Assembly: GCF_900156055.1 (NCBI RefSeq)
Contig: NZ_FTMQ01000004.1
Span: forward strand, 62,001 to 126,000
Direction of reading: 5' to 3'
Source of the DNA: Rhizobium sp. RU33A
GTDB lineage: Bacteria; Pseudomonadota; Alphaproteobacteria; Rhizobiales; Rhizobiaceae
DNA: 64,000 nucleotides
Program-made: the position numbers and the translations under genes
The notes under the pieces: generated by a model
Databases searched by the model: none
Told to the model about the DNA's origin: nothing
What the model saw: only the letters and a program-made list of their open reading frames with translations
In this document: positions 53,992 through 63,054 of the stretch, in pieces
How the letters are laid out: each line of letters begins with the position of its first letter
How positions within the stretch are numbered: the stretch's first letter is position 1

Positions 53992-54837
53992 ATGGAGCTT
54001 TTGCTGATCCACACCGGCGGAACCATCGGAATGGCGGAGACGCCGGCAGGGCTTGCACCCAAAGCGGGCCTGGTAGAAGCAGCCATCGCTGAACGTCTGC
54101 CAGAGCATGTGACCTTGCGAACGCAGGTCTTTGCGCCGCTGCTCGACAGTGCCGATGTCGGCCCCACGCACTGGAACGCCATGCTGGATGCGATCAGCAG
54201 CCACCCGCAGGCTTCCGTCATCATAACCCATGGCACCGACACCATGGCCTTTACAGGCGCCGCCCTGTCTCAAGCGCTGGCGGGTGAGAACCGGAAGGTG
54301 GTGCTGTGTGGCTCAATGGTGCCCTTGGGCCAAGAGGGCGATGCCGACGGCAATCTGGATCTTGCGATTGCAACGGCACTAGAGGCTGATCCGGGTGTTC
54401 ATCTCGCCTTCGCCTACAAGGTGATGGAGGCAGCAGGCCTCGTGAAGCACAACAGCCATGAGGCGGATGCCTTCAGGGCGCAACCGCAAGATCCTTTGTC
54501 TGCGCCGCGCCGCCGCCGGTTTGAAGAGAAGAAACTCGCCATACTGACGCTCTCCCCCGGCATGCCGGCAGACGGAATTGAAGCCATCCTGTCAAAGCTG
54601 GATGGTGCCGTGCTGAGGCTCTTCGGCTCAGGCACGGCGATGGATGACTCCGCGCTGATCTCGGTTCTGGCTGAAGCAGTTGCGGCTGGGAAACGCATTC
54701 GGGGTGTCAGCCAGTGCGAGGCCGGCGGTCTCATGCCCGGCAGCTATGCCGCTGGTGCCGGCCTTTGGGGGGCGGGCGTCGAAAACGGCGGAAAGCAGAC
54801 GCCAGAGGCGGCGCTCATCCACCTCTGGCTGAATTGA
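53992..54837 (+). CDS. Asparaginase-like protein
   Basis: 281 residues. Contains the two asparaginase signatures: LIHTGGTIGM near residue 6 with the nucleophilic Thr, and TVITHGTDTMAFT-type segment (IITHGTDTMAFTG near residue 77). No signal peptide, so cytosolic. It is about 40-50 residues shorter than classic L-asparaginase, lacking part of the C-terminal domain, so the substrate might be another amide. It stands alone between the chemoreceptor operon and the transporter. Confidence 0.8.
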   Translation: MELLLIHTGGTIGMAETPAGLAPKAGLVEAAIAERLPEHVTLRTQVFAPLLDSADVGPTHWNAMLDAISSHPQASVIITHGTDTMAFTGAALSQALAGENRKVVLCGSMVPLGQEGDADGNLDLAIATALEADPGVHLAFAYKVMEAAGLVKHNSHEADAFRAQPQDPLSAPRRRRFEEKKLAILTLSPGMPADGIEAILSKLDGAVLRLFGSGTAMDDSALISVLAEAVAAGKRIRGVSQCEAGGLMPGSYAAGAGLWGAGVENGGKQTPEAALIHLWLN

Positions 54838-54846
54838 TCACCCATG

Positions 54847-54873
54847 AAAAAAGCCGGCCCTGAGGCCGGCTTT
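54847..54873 (-). terminator. Terminator at the end of the formate operon
   Basis: Perfect nine-base stem AAGCCGGCC/GGCCGGCTT, loop TCAG, followed on the minus strand by TTTT and CATGG. It lies between the convergent asparaginase and transporter genes and may act on both. Confidence 0.8.
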
Positions 54874-54879
54874 CCGATC

Positions 54880-56532
54880 TTATCCGAAGAGAGCAAAGCT
54901 GCTCTTCAACGTGACCCAGACGCCCCAGAGGAGCGGCAGGCCGACCACGGCCCAGGCGAGAGCCGCCTTGGCATCGAGGCCGCCCTTGCCGATGCCGAAG
55001 GAGCCGGTAGGGCCAGCCGTTGCCGCAGCGGTCTTTGCCTGAAGCGAGGCCACTTCCTCATCCGACATGAACCACTTGTCGGAAAGGGGACGGACAAAGG
55101 CGTTGGCAACAAGACCAAGCACCAGCATACCCGACAGAATATACATCGTGCTCGTATAGAGCTCCGGACCCGGCGCCACGCCAGCCGCGATTTGTGCTTC
55201 GCGGATGTAGTTGACGACGACAGGCCCGACGATGCCGGCAGTGGCCCAGGCGGTCAGAAGACGACCGTGTATCGCACCGACGAACTGTGTGCCGAAGATA
55301 TCTGCGAGGTAGGCCGGGATGGTTGCGAAACCACCGCCATACATGGACAGAATGATGCCGAAGGCGATGACGAAGAAGGCCTTGGAGCCCATTTCGGCCA
55401 GTGTCGGGGCCAGTGCATAGAGGATGATGCCGAGGATGAAGAAGCAGAAGTAAGTGTTCTTGCGACCGATCTTGTCCGACATCGACGCCCAGAAGAAGCG
55501 TCCACCAATGTTGAAGAGCGACAGAAGGCCGGTAAAGCCAGCGGCAATTGCCGCAATCTGCGCCTTCTGGCTCGCGTCCAGTTCAGCAAATGCAACACCG
55601 GGAACGCCAATCAGCGAGCCGGCAAAGATTTCCTGCAGCATGGGCGAGGCCATGCCGATAACGCCGATACCGGCAGAGACGTTAAGGCAGAGTACGGCCC
55701 AGATCAGCCAGAACTGCTTGGTCTTATGGGCATCGCGCAGATGAACGTGACGGGTGGTGATCATCGAGCTTTTGGCAACCGGCGGGGTCCAGCCCTCAGG
55801 GCGCCAGCCAGCCGGCGGGATGCGATAGCCGAAGGCACCGCCGAGCATGAAGACGAAATAGATGACCGCCATGACGACGAAGGTCTGCCAGACGCCGACA
55901 GTGACGTCGGTCTTGAAGGTGTTCATCAAAAGGTTTGCCAGGGGCGCGCCAATCATCGCACCGCCGCCAAAGCCCATGATAGCCATGCCGGTCGCCATGC
56001 CGCGACGGTCCGGGAACCACTTGATGAGGGTCGAGACCGGGGAGATATAGCCGAGACCAAGGCCCACGCCGCCGATGACACCAGCGCCGAGCCACATCAG
56101 CCAGAGCTGGTGGGTCATGACGCCCACAGCGGCCACGAGAATGCCACCGCACCAGCAGCAAGCCGAAACGAAACCGGCCTTTCGCGGGCCAACCCGCTCC
56201 AGCCAGCCACCCCACATGGCTGCCGAACAGCCGAGAAGGACGAAGAACAGGGTGTAGATCCAGCCAAGATCGGCCACGCGCCAGTTGCAGTCCGTGGTGA
56301 ACAAGGCGCCGATCAGCGTCAGGGTGGAGCATGACGGATCGGCAGTCGGGATTGCCTTTGTCAGCGGCAGCCAGAAGACGCTGAAGCCATAGGCCATGCC
56401 GATGCAAAGATGGATGGCCAAGGCGGCCGGCGGGACCAGCCAGCGATTAAATCCGGGCTGCGCGACAATGCGCTCCCGGTCCAGGAAACCCGCCCCCTGA
56501 AAATCTTTCGATGTTACACCTGTTACTGCCAT
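54880..56532 (-). CDS. OFA-family MFS transporter (oxalate/formate type)
   Basis: 550 residues with about 12 helices in the MFS arrangement plus an additional hydrophobic segment near the C-terminus (PLLWGVWVTLKSSFALFG) after a linker of Ala/Gly. The first segment FNRWLVPPAALAIHLCIGMA and GMATGMAIMGFGGGA are OFA-type. The family includes oxalate:formate antiporters. Being the last gene after formate dehydrogenase, it likely imports formate or oxalate. It lies 78 bases downstream of fdsD. Confidence 0.85.
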   Translation of the reverse strand: MAVTGVTSKDFQGAGFLDRERIVAQPGFNRWLVPPAALAIHLCIGMAYGFSVFWLPLTKAIPTADPSCSTLTLIGALFTTDCNWRVADLGWIYTLFFVLLGCSAAMWGGWLERVGPRKAGFVSACCWCGGILVAAVGVMTHQLWLMWLGAGVIGGVGLGLGYISPVSTLIKWFPDRRGMATGMAIMGFGGGAMIGAPLANLLMNTFKTDVTVGVWQTFVVMAVIYFVFMLGGAFGYRIPPAGWRPEGWTPPVAKSSMITTRHVHLRDAHKTKQFWLIWAVLCLNVSAGIGVIGMASPMLQEIFAGSLIGVPGVAFAELDASQKAQIAAIAAGFTGLLSLFNIGGRFFWASMSDKIGRKNTYFCFFILGIILYALAPTLAEMGSKAFFVIAFGIILSMYGGGFATIPAYLADIFGTQFVGAIHGRLLTAWATAGIVGPVVVNYIREAQIAAGVAPGPELYTSTMYILSGMLVLGLVANAFVRPLSDKWFMSDEEVASLQAKTAAATAGPTGSFGIGKGGLDAKAALAWAVVGLPLLWGVWVTLKSSFALFG

Positions 56533-56610
56533 GCCCGTACCTCCTCTAAAATAGCCTTTAAAAAAAGAACCCCTCTCGTCGCGGGCAAGCGACCAGAATC
56601 TGTGTGCCGA

Positions 56611-56949
56611 TCAGGCCTCCGGAATGCTCGGTTCCGACAGCGACTCCCCTGCCACCTGTCCCTTGCCGCCGGGCGCACCTTCAGCTGCATCTGCCCCAAG
56701 GCCGACGGCATTGCTATCCGACATACCCGGACGCTTGATGACAGCGGATGCGGAGACAACGAGCGGCTGGAACTCCCCCAGGCCCTGATCGATCATTTCG
56801 AAAAAGCGGCGCCGCATGCGCGGCTCCCAGAATTTGTTGATATGCGTCGCCACGCCCTCCACACGCACCGTTTCCGGCTGCGACAGGAAGAAAACGGCAA
56901 TCTGGTTGGCCATGCGAACCAGCTTTTCGTCGGTGTGGCTAAGCGACAT
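56611..56949 (-). CDS. fdsD: Formate dehydrogenase delta subunit FdsD
   Basis: 112 residues, starting MSLSHTDEKLVRMANQIAVF, with the FdsD pattern VATHINKFWEPRMRRRFFEM. FdsD is needed for assembly or stability of the soluble NAD-dependent FDH. Its start overlaps the end of fdhD by 11 bases. A Gly/Ala-rich tail beyond residue 75 looks disordered and may be specific to this strain. Confidence 0.85.
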   Translation of the reverse strand: MSLSHTDEKLVRMANQIAVFFLSQPETVRVEGVATHINKFWEPRMRRRFFEMIDQGLGEFQPLVVSASAVIKRPGMSDSNAVGLGADAAEGAPGGKGQVAGESLSEPSIPEA

Positions 56950-57772
56950 CGGATATTCCTTTCAGATTAAGCCGATCAGGGCGGCTGAAGACCTCGCAAT
57001 CCTGATCACGGGCAATCGCAACCAATGTCATGCCGGCGTCTCGCGCGGTGCGAACAGCAAGTGCCGTCGGGGCTGAAATGGCGATAAGGATCGCGCTACC
57101 GGCAATCGCGGCCTTCTGCACCATCTCAACGGAGAGCCGGCTGGTCACGACCACAGCGCCCTCTGAGGCCTGCCATCCGCCAAGGGCGATGGCGCCGACG
57201 AGCTTGTCGAGCGCATTGTGGCGACCGACATCCTCACGCACGGCCACAACCCCCTGCCCCGGCAGATAGAAGCCGGCCCCGTGGACTGCCCGGGTCTTGC
57301 GGTTCAGCGCCTGATGGTTCTGCAGCTCGCAGACCGCCGAGGCGATGTCCTGAAGCGACAGCTGGAGATGGGTTTCGTCCAGATGTGGAACGACGCGCAT
57401 GGCCTGTTCGATGGATTCGATGCCGCACATGCCACAGCCGACGGGCCCTGCCATCTGCCGCCGGCGGGCCGTCAAGGCTTCGGCATTCTCGTCCTGCAAT
57501 GCGATCTGAAGATCGATGCCATCCCCCGCTTCGACAGCCTCGACGGAGGTGATTTCGACTGCCGACTGCACGATGCCTTCCGACAAGGAGAAGCCGACGG
57601 CAAAGTCCTCGAGATCGTCGGGCGTTGCCATCATCACAGCATGGGTCGAGCCACTATAGGAGAAGGCAATGGGCACCTCCTCCGGGATGGCGCGCTCGCC
57701 CTCGGACACCAGGCCATGCCTGACGACAACCGAGGGGAAGCTTATGGCGACGGCTGGGAGCCTTCCGGACAC
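56939..57772 (-). CDS. fdhD: FdhD sulfurtransferase for formate dehydrogenase maturation
   Basis: 277 residues. The functional Cys pair is in VGCGMCGIES near residue 118 and the conserved GRHNALDKLVG motif occurs near 178. FdhD passes persulfide sulfur from IscS to the molybdenum cofactor of formate dehydrogenase. It begins 6 bases after the fdsA stop, and its last 11 bases overlap fdsD. Confidence 0.9.
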   Translation of the reverse strand: MSGRLPAVAISFPSVVVRHGLVSEGERAIPEEVPIAFSYSGSTHAVMMATPDDLEDFAVGFSLSEGIVQSAVEITSVEAVEAGDGIDLQIALQDENAEALTARRRQMAGPVGCGMCGIESIEQAMRVVPHLDETHLQLSLQDIASAVCELQNHQALNRKTRAVHGAGFYLPGQGVVAVREDVGRHNALDKLVGAIALGGWQASEGAVVVTSRLSVEMVQKAAIAGSAILIAISAPTALAVRTARDAGMTLVAIARDQDCEVFSRPDRLNLKGISDVA

Positions 57773-57778
57773 CCGGCG

Positions 57779-60661
57779 TTACTCCGCAGCTTCAAGCTTG
57801 CCGACGATGCGGCGCGACCGTTTCGACAGATCGTCGTATTCTTCCTGCCATTCGGTTGGACCGTTGGACGGCGAGATCTGCACGGCGGTGACCTTGTATT
57901 CCGGGCAGTTGGTCGCCCAATCCGAAAAGTCCGTCGTGATGACATTCGCCTGCGTGCCCGGATGGTGGAAGGTCGTATAGACCACACCCGGCGCCACACG
58001 ATCCGTGATCAACGCGCGAAGCGTCGTATCGCCGGAGCGGCTGGCGAGCTTCACCCAGTCGCCGTCCTTGACGCCGCGTTGTTCGGCATCATGCGGATGG
58101 ATTTCCAGACGGTCCTCTTCATGCCAGACGACATTCTCGGTCCGCCGTGTCTGGGCGCCGACATTGTACTGGCTGAGAATACGGCCGGTTGTCAGCAGCA
58201 GCGGGAAGCGCGGACCGGTGCGTTCGTCGGTCGCCACATATTCCGTGCGGATGAACTTGCCCTTGCCGCGCACGAAGCCGTCGACATGCATGATCGGCGA
58301 ACCAAGCGGGAACTTCTCGTTGCAGGGCCACTGCACCGAGCCTATCTTTTCGAGATAGTCGTAGGAGACACCGGCAAAGCTTGGTGTCGATGCGGCAATC
58401 TCATCCATGATCTGCGATGGGTGGGTGTAGTTCCAGGAAAGCCCCATGGCCTTGGCGAGGTTCTGCGTGACTTCCCAGTCGGCATACCCGTTCTTCGGCG
58501 TCATGACCTTGCGAACGCGGTTGATACGACGTTCGGCATTGGTGAAGGTGCCGTCCTTCTCGAGGAAGGTCGAGCCCGGCAGGAAGACATGGGCGTAGTT
58601 GGCGGTCTCGTTGAGGAAGAGGTCGTGCACGACGACGCATTCCATCGCAGCGAGACCGGCAGACACATGTTTGGTATCCGGGTCGGATTGCAGGATATCC
58701 TCGCCCTGGATGTAGATGCCCTTGAACGAGCCTTCGACGGCCGCATCCAGCATGTTGGGAATGCGCAAGCCCGGTTCATTGTGAAGGGTTACGCCCCAGA
58801 GCTTCTCGAAGGTTTCGCGGGTGGCATCGTCGGAGATGTGTCGATAGCCCGGTAGCTCGTGTGGGAAAGAGCCCATGTCGCAGGCGCCCTGAACATTGTT
58901 CTGGCCGCGCAAGGGGTTCACGCCGACACCCGGACGACCGAGATTACCAGTCACCATGGCGAGGTTGGCAATCGCCATGACGGTCGTCGAACCCTGGCTG
59001 TGCTCGGTAACGCCGAGGCCGTAATAGATCGCGCCATTGCCACCGGTGGCAAACAGGCGAGCCGCACCGCGAAGATCGGCTGCCGGAACGCCAGTGAAGC
59101 TTTCGGTTTCTTCCGGCGAATGCTGCGGCTCGGCTACGAAAGCTGCCCAATCTTCGAACTCTGACCAGTCGCAGCGCTCACGGATGAAGGCTTCGGCAAA
59201 CAGGCCTTCAGTGACGATGACATGCGCAAGAGCTGTCATGACCGCCACGTTGGTGCCGGGCTTCAAGGGCAGATGGAAGGCTGCCTCGATATGCGGGCTG
59301 CGGACGATATCGGTCCGGCGCGGATCAACGACGATCAGCTTGGCGCCCTGGCGCAGGCGCTTCTTCAGACGCGAACCGAAGACCGGGTGGCCATCCGTCG
59401 GGTTGGCGCCGATGATCATGACGACGTCGGAGTGCTCGACACTGTCGAAGTTCTGCGTGCCGGCGGAGGTGCCAAAGGCCTGACCGAGACCATAGCCGGT
59501 CGGCGAATGGCAGACGCGGGCGCAGGTGTCGACATTGTTGTTGCCAAAGCCGGCGCGGATCAGCTTCTGGACGAGGAAGGTTTCCTCGTTGGTGCAGCGC
59601 GACGAGGTGATGCCGCCGATCGACTCGCGACCATACTGATACTGGATGCGCTTGAACTCAGAGGCGACATAGGCATAGGCCTCGTCCCAGGAGACTTCGC
59701 GCCAGGGATCGGTGATCTTTTCGCGGATCATCGGATTGACGATGCGGTCCTTGTGGCTGGTATAGCCATAGGCAAAGCGGCCCTTGACGCAGGAATGGCC
59801 ACGGTTCGCCTGGCCATCCTTCCACGGCACCATACGCACCAGCTCTTCGCCGCGCATCTCGGCCTTGAACGAGCAGCCAACGCCGCAATAGGCGCAGGTT
59901 GTGACAACGGAATGTTCCGGCTGACCGATGGCGATGACGGACTTTTCGGTGAGCGTCGCTGTCGGGCAGGCCTGGACGCAGGCGCCGCACGAGACGCATT
60001 CCGATGATAGGAAAGCTTCATGCGCGCCAGGCGAGACGCGGCTGTCGAAGCCACGACCTTCGATCGTCAGCGCAAACGTGCCTTGCACTTCTTCGCAGGC
60101 CCGAACGCAGCGCGAGCAGACGATGCATTTCGAGGGGTCATAGGTGAAGTAAGGATTGCTCTCGTCCTTCGGCATCCACTGGGCATTGATGCCGCCTTCC
60201 GTGGACCGCGCCTTGACGTGGTTTTCGCCTTCATAGCCGTAGCGCACATCGCGAAGGCCGACAGCGCCTGCCATGTCCTGCAATTCGCAGTCGCCATTGG
60301 CAGCGCAGGTCAGACAGTCGAGCGGGTGGTCGGAGATGTAGAGTTCCATCACGCCCTTGCGGATGGCCTTCAACCGCTCCGTCTGGGTGTGGACGACGAT
60401 GCCGGGTGCGACCGGTGTGGTGCAGGAGGCGGGCGTGCCGTTGCGACCCTCCACCTCGATCAGACAGAGGCGGCAGGAGCCGAAGGCATCGACCATGTCT
60501 GTGGCGCAGAGCTTCGGCACCTGAATGCCGGCCTCCATCGAGGCGCGCATGATCGACGTGCCCTCGGGCACCGTGATCTCGCGACCATCGATGGTGAGCG
60601 TCACCAGTTTTTCTGAGCGCGAGGCGGGCGTGCCGTAATCGATTTCAGGAACGAGGGGCAT
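57779..60661 (-). CDS. fdsA: NAD-dependent formate dehydrogenase catalytic subunit FdsA
   Basis: About 960 residues. N-terminal 2Fe-2S domain (FGSCRLCLIEVEG), further Fe-S ligands (CLTCAANGDCELQ, CIVCSRCVRAC, CVSCGACVQACP), the 4Fe-4S motif CAYCGVGCSF of the molybdopterin domain, and the molybdenum-ligand Cys in DTCARVCHSPTGYG near residue 385. It oxidises formate to CO2 with two molybdopterin guanine dinucleotides. The start at 60661 gives the standard length for FdsA. Confidence 0.95.
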   Translation of the reverse strand: MPLVPEIDYGTPASRSEKLVTLTIDGREITVPEGTSIMRASMEAGIQVPKLCATDMVDAFGSCRLCLIEVEGRNGTPASCTTPVAPGIVVHTQTERLKAIRKGVMELYISDHPLDCLTCAANGDCELQDMAGAVGLRDVRYGYEGENHVKARSTEGGINAQWMPKDESNPYFTYDPSKCIVCSRCVRACEEVQGTFALTIEGRGFDSRVSPGAHEAFLSSECVSCGACVQACPTATLTEKSVIAIGQPEHSVVTTCAYCGVGCSFKAEMRGEELVRMVPWKDGQANRGHSCVKGRFAYGYTSHKDRIVNPMIREKITDPWREVSWDEAYAYVASEFKRIQYQYGRESIGGITSSRCTNEETFLVQKLIRAGFGNNNVDTCARVCHSPTGYGLGQAFGTSAGTQNFDSVEHSDVVMIIGANPTDGHPVFGSRLKKRLRQGAKLIVVDPRRTDIVRSPHIEAAFHLPLKPGTNVAVMTALAHVIVTEGLFAEAFIRERCDWSEFEDWAAFVAEPQHSPEETESFTGVPAADLRGAARLFATGGNGAIYYGLGVTEHSQGSTTVMAIANLAMVTGNLGRPGVGVNPLRGQNNVQGACDMGSFPHELPGYRHISDDATRETFEKLWGVTLHNEPGLRIPNMLDAAVEGSFKGIYIQGEDILQSDPDTKHVSAGLAAMECVVVHDLFLNETANYAHVFLPGSTFLEKDGTFTNAERRINRVRKVMTPKNGYADWEVTQNLAKAMGLSWNYTHPSQIMDEIAASTPSFAGVSYDYLEKIGSVQWPCNEKFPLGSPIMHVDGFVRGKGKFIRTEYVATDERTGPRFPLLLTTGRILSQYNVGAQTRRTENVVWHEEDRLEIHPHDAEQRGVKDGDWVKLASRSGDTTLRALITDRVAPGVVYTTFHHPGTQANVITTDFSDWATNCPEYKVTAVQISPSNGPTEWQEEYDDLSKRSRRIVGKLEAAE

Positions 60662-60725
60662 GGATGGCCTCCTGGAGTGCGTGCATGACGTGATGACACT
60701 GACGGGCAAAGCGCTGGCGTGATCT

Positions 60726-60840
60726 CTTCTCCCCAGCGGGGAGAAGGTGGCGCGTAACGCCGGATGAGGGGGTAAGCGTTAGCGCAAGCGGCCCCCTCAT
60801 CACCTCACTGCGTTCGGCACTTCTCCCCGCTGGGGAGAAG
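60726..60840. repeat. RIME-like palindromic repeat between fdsB and fdsA
   Basis: Three nested inverted repeats: CTTCTCCCC-AGC-GGGGAGAAG (60726-60746), a ten-base pair GATGAGGGGG/CCCCCTCATC (60763-60772 and 60792-60801), and CTTCTCCCC-GCT-GGGGAGAAG (60820-60840). This is the mosaic layout of rhizobial intergenic repeats (RIME). It lies inside the fds operon. Its transcript could form long hairpins that affect the expression ratio of fdsB and fdsA. Assigned to RIME from memory of its core, not by search. Confidence 0.7.
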
Positions 60841-60883
60841 AGGGAACCAGATTCGGCAGCCTCGCAAGTTTCTCGAAGACAAC

Positions 60884-62440
60884 TCATTCCGCCGCCTCCC
60901 GAACCGGAGCCGGCGCGAAATCCTGCGGGAAATGCGTCATGGCGCTCATGACAGGATAGGGCGTGAAGCCGCCCAGCGCGCAGAGCGAGCCGAACTTCAT
61001 GGTGTTGCAGAGATCCTCCAGCAGCACCTTGTTCTTCTCCGGCTCTATGCCTTGCGCGATCTTGTCGACGGTCTCGACGCCGCGCGTTGAGCCGATACGG
61101 CAGGGCGTGCACTTGCCGCAGCTTTCGACCGCGCAGAACTCCATGGCAAAACGCGCCTGCTTCAGCATGTCGGCCGTATCGTCGAAGACGACGACACCGG
61201 CATGGCCGATCAGTCCGCCGGCAGCCGTGAAGGCCTCATAGTCGAAGATCGTGTTGAAAATCGAAGGCGGGAAATAGGCCCCCAGCGGTCCACCAACCTG
61301 CACTGCCTTGACCGGACGCCCGGAAATCGTGCCGCCGCCGATCTCGTTGATCAGCTGGCCGAGCGGCAGGCCGAAGGCGGTCTCGTAGAGGCCGCCATGC
61401 TTGAGATTTCCAGCGAGCTGGATCGGGATCGTGCCATGCGAGCGGCCGACACCGAAATCCCGGTAGAACTGCGCGCCGCGATCCATGATGACAGGAATGG
61501 AGGCGAGCGACATGACGTTGTTGACGACGGTCGGCTTGCCGAACAGGCCCTGCAGTGCCGGCAGCGGCGGCTTGGCGCGCACGATCCCGCGCTTGCCCTC
61601 AAGGCTGTTCAGCAGCGAGGTTTCCTCACCACAGACATAGGCGCCGGCGCCCATGCGGACTTCCATGTCGAAGGCATAAACCGAGCCCATGACCGACGAA
61701 CCGAGGATGCCCTCGCGTCGGGCGATCTGGATCGCCTCTTCCATGACGGCGATCGCATGCGGATATTCGGAGCGCGTGTAGACGTAACCCTTGGTCGCGC
61801 CGACAGCGATACCGGCAATCGCCATGCCCTCGATCAGGACAAAGGGATCCCCCTCCATGATCATCCGGTCGGCAAAAGTGCCGCTATCGCCCTCATCCGC
61901 ATTGCAGACGATGTACTTCTGGTCGGCACTCGCGTCCGCGACCGTCTTCCACTTGATCCCAGTCGGGAAGCCGGCGCCACCACGGCCACGCAAGCCACTA
62001 TCGGTGACCTGCTTGACGATGTCGGCCGGTGCCATGGCGATGGCATTGGCGAGACCCTTGAGGCCCTGATAGTGCCGGTAATCGTCGAGCGACAAAGGAT
62101 CGGTGACGCCACAACGAGCAAAGGTGAGCCGCGTCTGGCCCTTGAGGAACGGGATATCCTTGGTGAGGCCCTGGCCGAGCGGATGATCGCCACCTGTCAG
62201 AAAACCTGCGTCAAAGAGCGACGGCACGTCGGAGGCCTTTACCGGACCATAGGCGACGCGGCCGTGCTCCGTGCGGACTTCGACCAGCACCTCAAGCCAC
62301 AGCATTCCGCGCGAGCCGTTGCGAACGATGGTGACATCCTGGCCGCGAGCCCTGGCTTCGCGCTCGATCGCTGCGGCCACCTTGTCAGCGCCAACGGCAA
62401 GGGCTGCCGCATCGCGGGGAACGAAGATGGTAATGCTCAT
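60884..62440 (-). CDS. fdsB: NAD-dependent formate dehydrogenase FMN/NADH subunit FdsB
   Basis: 518 residues of the NuoF family with an extra N-terminal thioredoxin-like 2Fe-2S-type domain (about residues 1-110). FMN/NAD site GRGGAGFPTGIKWK near residue 155, and the 4Fe-4S motif ESCGKCTPCRIG near residue 440. It transfers electrons from FdsA to NAD. ATG overlaps the fdsG stop by four bases. Confidence 0.93.
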   Translation of the reverse strand: MSITIFVPRDAAALAVGADKVAAAIEREARARGQDVTIVRNGSRGMLWLEVLVEVRTEHGRVAYGPVKASDVPSLFDAGFLTGGDHPLGQGLTKDIPFLKGQTRLTFARCGVTDPLSLDDYRHYQGLKGLANAIAMAPADIVKQVTDSGLRGRGGAGFPTGIKWKTVADASADQKYIVCNADEGDSGTFADRMIMEGDPFVLIEGMAIAGIAVGATKGYVYTRSEYPHAIAVMEEAIQIARREGILGSSVMGSVYAFDMEVRMGAGAYVCGEETSLLNSLEGKRGIVRAKPPLPALQGLFGKPTVVNNVMSLASIPVIMDRGAQFYRDFGVGRSHGTIPIQLAGNLKHGGLYETAFGLPLGQLINEIGGGTISGRPVKAVQVGGPLGAYFPPSIFNTIFDYEAFTAAGGLIGHAGVVVFDDTADMLKQARFAMEFCAVESCGKCTPCRIGSTRGVETVDKIAQGIEPEKNKVLLEDLCNTMKFGSLCALGGFTPYPVMSAMTHFPQDFAPAPVREAAE

Positions 62441-62916
62441 GAGCGCGCCTCCGCCAGAATGTCGGTGAGACAGTGTTCATCGATGCGGGCGTGCAACTTA
62501 CCATCCAGCATGGCGGCCGGCGCTTGGGCGCAAAGGCCGAGACAGAAGACGGGTTCGAGGGTGACAGCACCGTCAGGCGTCGTCTCATGCCAGTCGATGC
62601 CGAGTGCTGCCTTGATCTTGTCAGCAAGAGGCTCACCACCCATCGACTGGCAAGCCTCGGCGCGACAGAGCTTCAGCACATGGCGCCCGGCCGGCTGGGC
62701 ACGGAAATCATGATAGAAACTGACAACGCCATGCACTTCGGCGCGAGACAGATTGAGCGCATTGGCGATGATTTGTTTGGCGGCTTCCGGAATGAAGCCG
62801 AACTCCTCCTGCACCTTGTGCAGAATGGGCAGCATCGGCCCTTCCATCGATCGACAGTGATCAATGATTTCGGATATCCGAGTGACCTCGTCATCCACCA
62901 TCGCCCGTATGTTCAT
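62437..62916 (-). CDS. fdsG: NAD-dependent formate dehydrogenase 2Fe-2S subunit FdsG
   Basis: 159 residues of the NuoE family. The 2Fe-2S ligands are in LCRAEACQSMGG near residue 84 and in CLGLCAQAPAAML near residue 126. First gene of fdsG-fdsB-fdsA-fdhD-fdsD. The ATG at 62916 is preferred over the open frame to 62931. Confidence 0.92.
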   Translation of the reverse strand: MNIRAMVDDEVTRISEIIDHCRSMEGPMLPILHKVQEEFGFIPEAAKQIIANALNLSRAEVHGVVSFYHDFRAQPAGRHVLKLCRAEACQSMGGEPLADKIKAALGIDWHETTPDGAVTLEPVFCLGLCAQAPAAMLDGKLHARIDEHCLTDILAEARS

Positions 62917-63054
62917 TGTCAGTCCTCCCAAACCGACGCAGCCGAGTCGTTACTCGTATCGAACGACCCTGTGCAGCGGATCCATGCCCAGCTTAACCGC
63001 TTGCTGCAGGCCCGCCGCATTTGCGTCGTGTCAAGAATGGGTGGGTTGGACCAA

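Noticed and set aside
54844-56334. 496-residue open frame opposite the OFA transporter
   Set aside because: Low-complexity polar shadow of membrane-helix codons; starts inside the terminator hairpin.
57218-58855. 545-residue open frame opposite fdhD and fdsA
   Set aside because: Antisense shadow of conserved coding sequence; no recognisable domain.
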